Positions 25,561 through 37,192 of a DNA stretch of 64,000 bases are shown here, piece after piece (within the stretch, counting starts at the first letter, position 1; each line of letters begins with the position of its first letter). The translations under genes were made by a program, and so were the position numbers. The notes under the pieces are model-generated. The model saw nothing but the letters and a program-made list of their open reading frames with translations, was not told where the DNA came from and did not search any database. This DNA comes from Sipunculus nudus (Eukaryota; Annelida; Sipuncula; Golfingiida; Sipunculidae): NCBI GenBank assembly GCA_026874595.1, contig CM049311.1, positions 61,508,453-61,572,452 on the forward strand, given 5' to 3'.

Positions 25561-27444
25561 TATGGAGATACCATATGTAGTCATCCATACACTTTACTGT
25601 ATGGGTCTTATAAGAAAAGCCTCATATTTATATTGCCTAATGATTTTAAAATAAAAAGACATAGTAATTTTAATTGTATAAGTTACCAAGAGAATTGAAA
25701 GTATATTTAAATATTTACATATAGGAACACAGAATACAAATGGGGTGGCATCTAGCAAGACACGGGGATAGATCACAGATTTAGGAAAAGGAGGGGTCCA
25801 ACCCAGGAGGACTAATGATAATCCATAAAAAAGTCTACACAGGCCTGGAAAGGGGGAGTGGGGGAATGGGGGTCCTGGGTTCAAAATTTGGGCTTTAACT
25901 CTGAAAAAAAATATTGTGACAGCTTGAAAGGGGGACAGGGGGTCCGGAAGCCCTGGACCCCACAACTGGATCCACTTTCAACTTAGATATTTTTAAAATT
26001 GTAAAGAGTTACTGACTTCAAAAGAAGGTTTTCCTTGTATATTTGGCAAAATATGCGTCAAATTTCTGCCATCAGAGTGATCAGACAGCAGATTTTAAAT
26101 ATTAACCACAATTTGGGAGAGGGAATTCAAGGAACAGTCTCAGCTTATTACCAGTCACTTTCATTTACAGGACTAACAGTACATTGCCAATGCATATGAA
26201 TACTCAGATTATGTATTCAGTTGGATATTCCTTGCACAGTTTGCACCTATGAACAGGAATGGAGACATGAAATATTTAGTTCAACACACTGTGAAAAAAT
26301 TACAATGGTTTGATACTTTCTATTTTGGTTGGCGCTATATAAAATATATTAATTTTATGTATGACAGACCCTACTGTATAAAAAACCCATGAAAGTCGAA
26401 ATATAATATATATACTAGTATACAATATTATAAGATATTTTCTTTCAAATATAAATAATATTTATAAACTGAAACAAACACAAAAATATGTATAATTTTT
26501 AGATATTTTCTCACCACAACTTTAACAAGTGGTTCATGGTAAGCACACATACACGCAAACACACATTTATATTAGTAGAATTAGCGATTCATAATGAACA
26601 TGAAATATCATTTGTATGTTATAAACATGATGTAGTCAATAAACAGATTACTGTATTTAATTAAAATATATTTTTTCTAAAAATTTATGCAATTCATACA
26701 AATGAAATATTATTTATGGGAAAAGTCTATTAGTATTACTTTATACTTATAGTATAGGCACGTCCTGTTCTAAAAACTTGATCCATCAGGTGGGATAAAA
26801 TGATCAACAGTGCAAATAAATTTGGAGTAATTAATATTTATTGTATTGTTTGACACATTTGCAGTTATTTGGTATCTGCAATTAACCTGACGGAACTTTG
26901 CAACCCCCCCCCCCTTATAAAAATATAATAATAAACAATAATAAATCCACGTATTATCGCCGAACTGCCGCTTCTACAGTCCGCTAGATTTCATAATTCT
27001 AACGTTAATTTAAAATAAATCAGATAGGATAACGTGATTTTCATATGAATACCGTGCTGGAAGTTTTACTTGCTATACTACTCACTTTCACGATAGCCAC
27101 ATGATTGCAGACGCTGACCAGACGATCCTGAGCCGAGGTGACAGCTTCACTGACCACAGCTGTGAGTCAAAACCAGGATACCGCTTCTTGCCAGATGTGA
27201 ATCCACAAAATGACTAGTACACGCAAATAACAGAAAATGAGTTCTTATTCCCTTAATAAAAACTATTTTGCCTTGTTGTTGTTATGTTGTCAGAGAAAAG
27301 CCTGTATTTAACGTCCGTAATGAAGGGTACGTCAGGCAACACGCATCGTTTTACTTTTACCGGGTGCTTGCGGTAACCAGCTTATGCGCATGCGCACTGA
27401 CTTAAAGGTGGGGTATCTTTCGAAGCAATACACAGCAGCTTTAA
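25560..27444 (-). repeat. Right arm of foldback element (with ~200-bp G-rich insertion)
   Basis: Reverse-complement partner of the left arm. It carries a G-rich dispersed repeat at about 25780-25985 that the left arm lacks. The outer end is ...ACACAGCAGCT at 27430-27440, mirroring AGCTGCTGTC at left. Confidence 0.85.
25780..25985. repeat. G-rich dispersed repeat ending in GGATCC
   Basis: The phrases GATTTAGGAAAAGGAGGGGTCC, AGGAGGACTAATGAT, GGGGGTCCGGAAGCCC and GGATCCACTT are closely paralleled at 42785-43000. It is absent from the matching place in the left foldback arm, so it inserted after the arms arose. Confidence 0.65.
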
Positions 27445-30201
27445 TGTACGGCCGGCGGTCGACAGACGACGGACGACGCCACACCATCGCATAAGCGCAG
27501 AGGTTCGCTTAAAAGATTGATGGTACGAAGTGACGTCGGCACAGCAGATCTCGAGTGTCATCTACGTCCTCCAGCAGCGCTCCTCTAGTAGGCCCCCAAG
27601 AGGAATTTTGTGAGGCGGTACAAACAGGTTTCCGGGACCACTCCTCTTTCCTCCTTGTAACACTTATTCAGTTTCACGGATCTAATCAACTCTGTTTTCA
27701 AACTGAAGCCATCTAGTCTATTGAAGGGGTAACAGTGGATGGACTGTGAGAATCTGATGTAATGGAAAGCTTTATTGTTTTCCTGCAATTAGACCAAAGG
27801 ATATGTTTCGTTATGGAAGTGATGATAACTAATTTTTACTAATGTTTGGGTTGACACATGAAAAAGAATATATTTAAAAGAATATACAAACTGAAACAAT
27901 TGACGGAAAGGACCACCTGACTAAAACAATACGGCCAATACATTTTCTACAGCCTTCCCTGTAGGATGAAAGCAAATAAATATTAAAATTAGGTAAATTA
28001 CACTAACGTTAGTGCGTCGTACTAAATATCAGTCCGAAAGCTTTGCCTGGTTATTTTGATGTAACCAAGAGTTTCTGATGACCCAGGTTCCGAGTGTGTC
28101 ATTGTTATTTTCCCCATAATGCTAGGTTATGAGAAAACGATGAAATAAAGGTTCGTCGATGATCCCTGCGTCTGACCGGCTGTATATTGAAAAACACCTA
28201 CAACTCTGAGATCGACTGAGGCACTGAATGTTTAGCCCCTCCTTAGGGGCTGTCAGTTAAAATGAAAATGAAATTAAATGCTCCTATAATCATACCGACT
28301 ATATGCCTATCCTATAAGTTAGGCAGGAAGCAGAGGAAAGTGGAAATATGTTTAAGTTTCAGTCATTTGCAGTCCGAGGTTCGTGAGAGAGATGATGGCT
28401 TCTAATACAGGCAGATTTAAATCATTTTAAATTTTAGTCTGTTTTATTGTTGACATAATGAAAATAATGATAAATACATGTAATAATATTTAATATATTA
28501 ATAATATATATTACTATTATTAATTTCAGTACATGGACATCGGTATAGATGGGTCTGTGCCATGTCTACTCATTTAGCTATTTATAATCCCTAGACATTG
28601 AGGATCGGTAAACGGGCCTGACCCATCTTATGATGGGCGACCTAAATCCGATTGCGCACGACATATATGTATTTTTTATACAAGGCTGTCACAGTGAAAA
28701 AAATAAGGATGATATGAATATTCACTAAGTTTTACAATGTGATAGCTGATCTCATGATATAAACAGCAGCAGATTAAGACCTAAAATTCTAAAGTAAAAT
28801 AAAAAAATCTGAATCATTTGTTTTACATATATCCAGGATTGGAAACCTGAACTTCAATAATGCTTGTGCACCATACCGCCCTCCTGTAGTGAATCAACGG
28901 GTTATCGCCATAACGGTGCAGCAGATCCTGTGTGACATTTCCTATATTAGTTTTACATGCACCGGCTGACATCGGTTGTAGGCGCAACCTTAATCCATTG
29001 AACCTCTGGGTAATCACCGCACCATATTTTATTTCAGCTTGTTCAGGATTAAGGATTGAACAATCCATGATACCTCACGAAGGGCTGATATTATGGACCT
29101 ATAATGAGAGTAATGTGTTCCGACAAACGTATATGTAAGGCTTCTCTTTTTATATTGTATTCACTTTGCAGTCAACAACCGCTGGATAGAAAACAGCGGA
29201 GTGATACTGTACTTGGTGACCCAGGCAATTATTCACCGGACGTACGTAGGCCTGACACTGTGGTTGCACCTCATTTAGAAAAAGTTAATTTACCGAGGTC
29301 TCCACACTGACAAGCCTATCCCAACACGTTATTGACTAAGAGAGATCCTAAGAAACAATAATATATCAAAGTTTATCTGAGTGCACGCGGAAATTACCGC
29401 TAAACACATGACTATGGGACTTTTTATTTCTACTTAGGATTTCAAGGGTTGCTCCTTTATTATTTCCTATGTATTGTCTCATGTATGGTTATGGTTGAGG
29501 GACATAAAACGACATCTTCAATATGTGTTGGCCTTCCTCTTAATTACGGAGAGTATATTCATAACAGCCATATTTCGATTGCTTACCGAACATTTCCTCA
29601 AGTAAGACAGTGAAACCCACGGTGCAGCTATTGTTGCAAGCTTCGTCTTGCCACATGACCCACACCACATACAACAGACCTCGCCCTTTCGCCAGACATC
29701 GTTTCAAACCCCTCCCTGTAGGCGTTATGGAACGGTGGGAGGTAGGCCACTCGTGATAACTGTCATACATGAAAATAAAAATGTATTACATTTCAAGGAA
29801 ACATCTGTTTATATTTCACTAGCGCTATTTCTGTCCTCTGACATTAGAGAGTCTATATACGACCAGCTCCATGGCTGTCAGAGTGCCGTTACATTATTCA
29901 GCTAGGAATGCACTTTAACGCGCTGTGGGGATGCAAATATTTTCGTCATTTCTGACAGCACCTCATGGCCAACAAGTAGACTGTCACTTGACATAAACCA
30001 GCGTGCACAAAATATTGGCTTTATGCACAGGTGTACAGGCGTGGCTCCCAGGCATTGCTTTGTGAACATAAATGCTGTTGTGAGTGACGTAAAACTGTTT
30101 ATTGTAAAGGTTGTTTTTAAACTTATGCCGATAAATAGGCAGAGAGGCGGTCTACTGGGAAGAGAGCCATGACATTAATAAGAATATCTGTTAAACTAGG
30201 G
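27445..30201. other. Non-coding stretch
   Basis: 27445-27480 (GGCCGGCGGTCGACAGACGACGGACGACG) looks like the microsatellite end of the repeat unit interrupted by the foldback element. Beyond it I see no gene, RNA or repeat I can support. The small frames at 28823-29310 and 29540-29905 overlap on opposite strands and have no recognisable domain. Confidence 0.4.
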
Positions 30202-30460
30202 TGAACAGAAGGCATTTTATATATATACACATAGAAACAGTAAAGCGAGACAAGTGGGACAGCAATAGCTAGTCCAGACGTAACGTAATAGCTTGTTGTC
30301 AGCAGCCCTGGCTAGCAGGGGTTGAGCTGACCTTTTTGTATTAGTAGTTCAGTGAATACATTAGTATATAGCAAGTCGTGTGTCTTCGTATCGTTCGTTG
30401 TGTGTCTGTTCCAAGTCGGGAGCAGTTGATATGAATGGAATTATTGTGGAAAGCGGACCA
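30202..30460 (+). repeat. BEL/Pao 5' LTR
   Basis: Starts TGAACAGAAGG and ends GCGGACCA. It aligns along its length with 35729-35983. Shared blocks include GACAGCAATAGCTAGTCCAG and CAGCCCTGGCTAGCAGGGG. By eye the two LTRs differ at more than a dozen places plus small indels, so the insertion is not recent. Confidence 0.93.
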
Positions 30461-30463
30461 TAT

Positions 30464-30482
30464 TGGTAGCACAGCGTGGTTA
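30464..30482 (+). promoter_or_regulatory. Candidate primer-binding site
   Basis: TGGTAGCACAGCGTGG lies three bases after the 5' LTR. It begins TGG, as needed to pair with a tRNA 3' CCA end. The complement fits a tRNA acceptor and T-stem layout, but I cannot name the tRNA. Confidence 0.6.
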
Positions 30483-30527
30483 TGTGAGTACTTTTGATAC
30501 ATTTTAAAGACCTATTAAAGCAAAAAT

Positions 30528-31480
30528 ATGTCGCAAACACTGAGACAGCAGACTGGTGACCTAAGTGAACCAGCCCATGCTGAGGTGGAAGCAAAGCTGT
30601 TGACCGTGCTATAGAGCTCCGTACAGCAAAGCCTAAACTGAAAGCTGCCTTTACAAGGTCACGGAGACAAGTGATAGAACTGAAGCAATGGAAGTTCTGT
30701 CAGAACTATGTGACAAATATTTGCATTCTGTTTTATTTAGAGAATTTCGATAAGACATGTGCTGAAATGAGAAAATAGAAAACAAATTTGCTGATACACA
30801 AAATAAAGTATCAGCATACTTTAAAATGAAGAAAGTCGAATCCTCGTCTCGTGACGTTATCGGTTGCCAGCGGCGGCACCCGCCTTAAAATGGTCACCAT
30901 GAAGTCTACGGTAAATATGCCACTACAGAATAAAGAATGTACACCATCCTCCATGTAGCAAAAGAATAAGAATCCGACAGAAAATGAAAACATTTCAAGT
31001 AAGTCACCATCAGAAACACAACCTAGTGATCACAGTCCAGCAGCGCAAGCAGAAAAGCCCACTACAAGAGAATCAACTAGTCACAGGACGTCTGTCGAGG
31101 TTGATAATCTTAACTTTGGTGACTTACGATCTCAAGCTCCGACGTTCGTACCACAGCAAGGTGAGAGTACTCGTGATACAAACAGAAACAGTCGAGCTAT
31201 AGAAAATGATCTCTGGAAACAACTGAAACGTGTTTCGATTCCAGTTTTCTCGGGTGACGTAAAACATTACAAGAACTGGAAGGCTGCCTTCACTGCGTGT
31301 ATAGATCAAGCCCCAGCAACACCAGAGTACAAGTTGCTTCAGTTACGTCAGTTCTTATCTGGGGAGGCACTGCGCTGTACTGCCGACGAAGTAGGCCTTG
31401 CGGTATTGATGGATGCAGAGAAAACCACAACAGATTACTGCATGCAGGGACTACGGTTAAATCTAAACCAGGTGAGGAGA
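30528..31480 (+). pseudogene. BEL/Pao gag remnant
   Basis: An ATG at 30528 opens a short frame (MSQTLRQQTGDLSEPAHAEV) that meets a TAG after about 28 codons. A neighbouring frame continues with a typical N-terminal Gag helix (LRTAKPKLKAAFTRSRRQ). Around 31205-31400 another frame shows WKQLKRVSIPVFSGDVKHY and NWKAAFTACIDQ, the conserved core of BEL Gag. Gag would package element RNA. It is broken by stops and shifts. Confidence 0.75.
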
Positions 31481-31539
31481 TAGGGAAGGGGGATCAGCCT
31501 AGTGCAGAAAGATATCCTACAAATCAAACCTTAACGTCT

Positions 31540-32135
31540 ACTGATCGGGGCCAATCAACCTATCTTGCTCTCAGAACAGTACCAGTGATACTGAAACATG
31601 GAAATCACAGAATCAAGGTCAATGCCCGGTTAGACGATGCCAGTACAACAACATTAGTCAATGCCGACGTTACCGCAGAAATAGGTCTACAGGGCAAGAC
31701 ACACAAAACAACAGTGCATGTATTGAACGGGCAAGTGGAAACATCCGACACCATGCCAGTGGAGGTATAGGACTAGAGAGCCTTAATCGAGATGTAGATA
31801 CAGTAATCGTAGCAAAAACAGCCGACAGAGTGACCAAAGATCTACAAGTTATTGATTGGAATCAATGCAAGGGAAAGTTTAACCATCTGAAAAACATCGA
31901 CTTCCCTAAATTCGGAAAAAGGGTCCAGGTTGACCTTCTTATCGGGCTGGACAATGCAAACTTGCAACATAGCATAAGAAAAGTTTACGGCAAGCCTGGG
32001 GAGCCAACCGCAAGGTTAACCAGGCTCGGTTGGACATGCACCGGCGGTCCGGTGTGGTACCTTCCGTTGTTCGAAACTAGTGCAACTTTGCCAGAACGTA
32101 CAATGCACGAGAAACGTCAGTTTTACATGAGATAG
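31540..32135 (+). pseudogene. BEL/Pao aspartic protease remnant
   Basis: The catalytic region LDDASTTTLVNADV (LDDAS at 31630-31644) and LGLQGK-like text match the peptidase A17 family, in which D-D-x-S stands in place of the usual D-T-G. The frame stops with TAG at 31768-31770, and the second half (VDLLIGLDNANLQHS, then GEPTARLTRLGWTC) runs in another frame to 32135. It would cleave Gag-Pol; it is broken here. Confidence 0.8.
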
Positions 32136-32139
32136 ATTC

Positions 32140-33303
32140 ATCTCTTCGTCAGTTCTGGGAGGTCGAAAGTGTAAAATCGAAAACATATGATCAAATTTTA
32201 AATCCAGACGAACAAAGCGCGATGCAGATTGTGAAAGGGTCATTGAAATTTGAACATGGTCAATATCAAGTTGCGATACCTTGGAAGGCAGATTGGCCAT
32301 GTTTACCAGACAGTCCTGAGATGGCACAACATAGACTTAGGCTGACAGAGGAAGGATTACAGAAAGATTGCCAAAATTGGACAAGCATATTCGCAGGAGA
32401 ATTGGAAAAAAGGCTATACTCGTAAAGTTCCCGATTCTGAGGTGAAGGGAGAAGACTCTTGTCAAAAATGGCTTTTACCACACTTTTCTGTGGTGAGACC
32501 AGATAAATCGACTACAAAAACACGTGTGGTATTCGACGTATCCGCTAAAGTGGACGGGGTCTCATTGAACGATCAAATCCACAAGGGACCAAAATTGCAA
32601 ATGGATCTTTTAGATGTTCTGCTTCGGTTTCGTAGAGAACCCATCGCTATTGTGTGTGAGAGATGTACTTACAGGTGTCAATACCACCACCAGACAGAAA
32701 GTACCACAGATTTCAGTGGCGAGATCTAAACCAAAGGAAAACCCCAGATGTGTACGAATTCCAAAGGGTTGTGTTCGGAGTCAACTCTTCGCCCTTTTTG
32801 GCACAGTTTGTAGCGCAAGAGCATGCCCGAAAACACGAGAGTGAATTTCCAATGGCTGCAAAGCAATTCTCAAGTCCACTTACATGGATGATAGCATGGA
32901 CTCTGTTGTTGGTGATGAGGCAGGATGTCAACTGTATAAGGAGCTGTCTACCCTATGGGCACTAGCAAGTATGCATGCTAGAAAGCGGCTTTCAAATTCT
33001 CCAACAGTGCTCTCTAAGATACCATTCACTGACAGAACACCCGAAATTAATCTTGAGGAGGGACAGCTACCCTCTGTGGAAACACTGGGTGTTCTTTAGC
33101 GAGCTGATGGTGATGAATTTTTATTTCGTATGAGGCCTCTGAAAGAAGGCTTCAAATTGTCCAAACGGAACCTCCTTCGAAAGATTGCAACAATATATGA
33201 CTCAATGGGATTCCTGTCGCCATTTATTATTCGGGGAAAGATTCTGATGCAGGAAATATGGGCCGCAGGCATATATTATGATGGTTCACTTCCGGAAAGT
33301 TGA
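32140..33303 (+). pseudogene. BEL/Pao reverse transcriptase remnant
   Basis: Pieces in changing frames. A linker (about 32150-32425) is followed by KTRVVFDVSAKVDGVSLNDQ, then QRVVFGVNSSPFLAQFVAQE, then the catalytic YMDDSMDSV with YMDD at 32881-32892. KRNLLRKIATIYDSMGFLSP follows. Stops lie at 32423-32425, 32727-32729, 33097-33099 and 33301-33303; the last two look like single-base changes of Trp codons. It would make DNA from element RNA; it is not functional. Confidence 0.88.
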
Positions 33304-33820
33304 AAGGAGAAATCCCGCAACTGGTTGTCAGAAATTCCTGAACTCACTCGGGTCAGCATGCCAAGATGTTTACGTTTAGGACAGCAAGAAAAAGTGACAA
33401 GTATGCATATTCATACTTTCGGTGATGTATCTCAGATGCTTATGCTGCAGTTGTATATTCAAGAACAACTTACGAAATTGGGCTTACATCCATCAGATTC
33501 GTTTCTTCGAAATCGAAAGTGATCCGCAACAATGGAGATACGTTACTACAAATAAAAGTCCAGCTGGTCTTCCATCAAGGGGAATGAAAGCTTCAGAACT
33601 TGTCGACAGTGAATTGTGGTGGAGCGGGCCAAACTTCCTAATCAGTGAAGTATCTGAATGGCCCGAAAATCGTTTTGAAAGAGGACCCGACGGTACTGAT
33701 AAAGTGAAAATGTCTGAGAAATTCTTTATCGTCAGTGCAATCATGATATCCAAATACAAACCGGGAGGCAAATCGAAGCCAAGCTTGACTGAAACTGTTA
33801 CTCAAATTGGAAAAGGTTGA
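33304..33820 (+). pseudogene. BEL/Pao RNase H region and connection
   Basis: The phrase TFGDVSQ (about 33416-33436) is the start of the RNase H domain. After a frameshift, WRYVTTNKSPAGLPSRGM and SELWWSGPNFL follow, the conserved block between RNase H and integrase in BEL/Pao. Broken by a stop at 33520-33522 and by frame changes. Confidence 0.8.
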
Positions 33821-34048
33821 TAAGAATCAATGCTTGGGTCAGACGCTTCATTGAAAACTGTCAACTTGGCAAACTTATCGTAAGACTGGTAAGCTGCGTG
33901 AAACTGAACTCGTGATTATTTGAACATCATTCGCAGATGAATACTCAGCTCCGAAAAAGGGAAAGGAGTTACCAGGGTCAAGCAAGATCTTGGGACTCAG
34001 GCAAAGGCTCGATGACTTGGGTATAATGCGATGTGAGTCGATTGCAAT

Positions 34049-34690
34049 ATGCTGAGCCTCTGTCATACGATGCACGTTACCCCATTATCTTGCCAAGAAA
34101 AACAGCCGGTCACGAAACTGATTGTCAAAGAATATCACGATAAGGGAAAACATATCTCTGGAGGAAATCAGATACTGGCTGATTTATATGCACGCTATTG
34201 GGTCGTTAGTGGAAGAGAAGAAATCAAAGAATGTGAAAGAGAGTGTAATCAGAGTCGCAGACAGCGGGCAAAATTGGCAACACAGGTAATGGCACCTCTC
34301 CTTAAGTCCAGAGTAGTCCAGCCAATGAGGGCATTTGTTAAAACGTCAGTAGACTTCGCCAGACCATTTTACACCAAACATGGACGTGGAAATGTTGAAA
34401 CAAAAAGGTACTTGTGTCTGTTCACATGTCTGTCATCTAGAGCAGTGCACTTAGAGATGGCATATAGTCTTGACACTGATTCCTTCTTGAACGCTTTTCA
34501 GCGAATGATTAATCGTCGAGGTATACCAACAGAAATGGTGTAAGATAATGGTACAAACGTCATTGGAGCAGACAGAGAATTACGTGCACTTGTCTCACAA
34601 CTCGATCAAACCAAAATTGCTCGTAAAAAGTCTGATCAAGGAATCATATAGACCTTTAATCCGCATTTCGGTGATTTGCACGAACTATGT
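34049..34690 (+). pseudogene. BEL/Pao integrase remnant
   Basis: The zinc-binding region (EYHDKGKHISGG, LYARYWVVSGREEIK) is followed by the catalytic core: VDFARPFYTKHGRGN with the first Asp at 34352-34354, then YLCLFTCLSSRAVHLEMA and NRRGIPTEMV. The frame ends in TAA at 34541-34543 exactly where Ser of the S-D-N-G block is expected; the next codons read D-N-G-T-N. Downstream text (NPHFGDLHE) supplies the likely Glu but is again interrupted. Not functional. Confidence 0.88.
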
Positions 34691-35091
34691 TAAAATCGGC
34701 AAAGAGGGCAATATACGCAATCCTGAACAAGGCAGACATCACCGATGAAGAGCTCATGACAGCGTTTACTGGCGCTGAGCCATTACTGAATTCTAGACCG
34801 CTGATCTATCAATCATCAGACCCACAGGATGAGCCTCCATTAACTCCAAATCATTTCCTGTTTGGGCTGGTCGGAAGCCAGTTCGCACCTGAAATCGTCG
34901 ATAACACAAAGTTTGATCATCGTAAACGTTGGAGAAGGATGCAAGAGCTTGTTAAGCATTTCTGGCAAAGGTGGATGAAGAAAATCGCAAAAAGTGATCC
35001 CGCGTCTCCAAAGACCTGTAGGTTTGAGATGTGGTACTCGTCGTGGAAACAGATTCGCCCAGAGGAAAGAGGCCTTAAGGGCGTGTTTTAG
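34687..35091 (+). pseudogene. BEL/Pao pol C-terminal domain
   Basis: An open stretch containing LLNSRPLIYQSSDPQDEPPL, TPNHFLFGLVGSQFAPEIV, KRWRRMQELVKHFWQRW. This is the C-terminal domain found after the integrase in BEL/Pao. The usual tail downstream of HFWQRW is frameshifted. 35092-35715 has no further frame. Confidence 0.85.
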
Positions 35092-35715
35092 AGGTGAATC
35101 CTGGAAAGGACTGTCATGTTCGTGTCGTGTAAAGTACAACTGGGGAAAACGGTTTTGACACGCCCAATAGTAAAGTTGTGTCCATTAAACTGCGAGTGAC
35201 TCTGTTTAGGAAATATCTGCCTATTGAAAATAAAACTTTTGATCAACCCGTGTAGGCTATGGGACGTTTATAGACCTACATTTTTATTATTATATCATTT
35301 TTTAAAGTTTTAATTTTATTTATTGATTTGATTCGTTAAACTGAAGGAAAACCCATGCATATTGAATATTAACAAGGTTCAGCATAGTTCAGTGTGGCAG
35401 TTTTTTTTTTTTTGTTATTAAATTAAGGTGAGCCTTTGATTGAGAAACTTTAAGTTGAGAATAATATTCGTATTGATCCGTTAACTACAAGGCCTCCAAA
35501 TTCGCACTGATTGTATTTCAAACTGTCGTATTACTTTGATTAGCTGAACAGGATATTGCATTTATGCATTACTGAAACAGTCTCTTATGATTCAAAGTAG
35601 AATGTGTATTTAAGTCTCATTTATTATACTATTTTCATAAATACAAGTTATAACATAGCAGTCATATATAAGAAGTAGTTTGTAGATTTAGGTGTGTCGA
35701 TAAGCAATGCATATC

Positions 35716-35728
35716 GAGAAGGGGGAAA
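35716..35728 (+). promoter_or_regulatory. Polypurine tract of BEL/Pao element
   Basis: GAGAAGGGGGAAA is a 13-base purine run that ends exactly at the TG start of the 3' LTR, the expected place for plus-strand priming. This also fixes the LTR start. Confidence 0.85.
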
Positions 35729-35983
35729 TGGACATAAGGCATTTTATACATACATGTATACACAAAGAATCGGTAAAGTGGGACAGCAATAGCTAGTCCA
35801 GACGTAACGTAATAGCTTGTTGTCAGCAGCCCTGGCTAGCAGGGGTTGAGCTGACCTTTTTGTATTTATAGTTCAGTGAATACAGTAGTATACATCAAGT
35901 CTGTGTCCCCGTATCGTTCGTTGTGTGTTTGTTCCAAGTCGGAAACAATTGATATGAATGAAATTATTGTGGCAATCGGACCT
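35729..35983 (+). repeat. BEL/Pao 3' LTR
   Basis: Starts TGGACATAAGG and ends TCGGACCT, where the 5' LTR has GCGGACCA. Shares long blocks with 30202-30460. Confidence 0.92.
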
Positions 35984-36508
35984 TGGGGTCTTGCGTTGAA
36001 TGTAAATTATTAGTTTAAACCAGGATGGTCATCCCAGCAGATTAACAAGAATCGTCGACACGTCATATTGACATAAAGATTATTTCATAGGAATCAGGAA
36101 GAAACATTACACGTGATCATCTGGGTTGAAAAAAAGCCCAATAGGCCTACGTGGAGCGTGAGTTCCCTGTTGAACGAACCAGCATCGCGATACATACATC
36201 CACAATCCGTGGCGTGTTCGAATACGAAGTCTTTTACAAATGATGGTTTTTTAGAATTGGTCATTTTCATTCAACCGAGGTATCCTTCAGATCATCATAG
36301 ACACAGTCGCTCTTATTGGCTACTGAAAAAAGGTATACGAATCAGCATAGGTGTTTTGCATACATGCATCAATCGTGATAACAAAAGGGGAAACCCAACT
36401 CGAGATACTGCAGTTATACCATATTGTGGTGGAGCGAACATATGAACGTGTCACTCTCGGTTTATGTGAAACGGTAGGATCATGTATTTATGCCTTTATG
36501 CTGTCTCT

Positions 36509-36593
<85 letters not shown>

Positions 36594-37142
36594 TACAAAT
36601 ACACCACAAACTTCTTCAAATAAATTATACAGCATTTTATACTGTGTACAGTGGACCAACCCCAAACAAAATTATTTCGTTTTGATTGTAACTATATTAG
36701 TACAACTGTGTCGCATAATGAGTAAAATTGAAACAGCAGAGCTTTATGTCAGGACATTCCAACACAATAAAATTCCTACGATGACAAATATGTGGCTAAA
36801 CTACGATTAACTTAACTCATCATGCATGTACCTTTAAAGCTGCATGGTAATTAAATTGATTTAATTAAGACTAAACTAAACTATGATTAACGATATAACA
36901 TGTTATTATCAGTACACGGGTGACCATAGTTCATACATTGGCTTCCCTAGCGATCGCGCGGCGGTTGTAGATATCTAGTTCTGATAACATGTAGAGTGTG
37001 TGTGTGTGTGTGTTGGGGGGGGGGTGGGGGTGAGCATTTCCTTTCAGATTTCCTCAAAAAGCAAGACATATGCCAACTAGGAAAGTTGTTTTAATTCTCT
37101 CTCGCTCTGTCTGTCCGTCAGTCTCTCTCTCTCTCCCTCCCT

Positions 37143-37192
<50 letters not shown>

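Larger units (their letters stand above)
14791..27444. mobile_element. ~12.65-kb foldback element with ~1.9-kb inverted arms, no coding capacity
   Basis: The left arm (14791 to about 17880) reads, on the opposite strand, as the right arm (about 25560-27444). The outer ~380 bp are nearly identical (for example TTCGAAAGATACCCCACC at left and its complement at right). Similarity falls inward but stays clear to the block around 17850/25580 (CGTACAGTAAAGAGTATGG against CATACAGTAAAGTGTATGG). Once a ~1.2-kb insertion in the left arm is discounted, both arms are about 1.9 kb. The flanks read GGGTTA at left and TTAATGTAC at right. No transposase, polymerase or integrase frame is seen in the 7.6-kb spacer, so it is non-autonomous or badly decayed. 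The superfamily is not determined; a TTA(A) target is compatible with several. Confidence 0.8.
30202..35983 (+). mobile_element. BEL/Pao LTR retrotransposon, inactivated
   Basis: About 5.78 kb with two LTRs, a primer-site candidate, gag and pol remnants in the order protease, reverse transcriptase, RNase H, integrase, and a polypurine tract. Domain order and motifs (LDDAS protease, YMDD reverse transcriptase, WRYV..PAGLPSRG block, integrase ending with the TPNHFLFG region) are those of BEL/Pao. Pol is split by at least seven stops or frameshifts. No envelope frame is found between pol and the 3' LTR. The flanks TAGGG (30197-30201) and TGGGG (35984-35988) are a likely 5-bp target duplication with one change. 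Confidence 0.93.

Noticed and set aside
26325-26355. GGCGCTATATAAA phrase considered as a LINE 3' end
   Set aside because: The matching place in the left arm (about 15960-15985) lacks it; it is arm sequence, not a separate LINE.
35092-35715. Possible envelope gene after the BEL/Pao pol
   Set aside because: No open frame of useful length or signal/transmembrane pattern in the interval.
36480-36600. Frames with long Tyr-Ile or Arg-Glu runs (also at 16.4, 17.3, 37.8, 45.3, 45.8 and 46.2 kb)
   Set aside because: They only translate TA and GA microsatellites.
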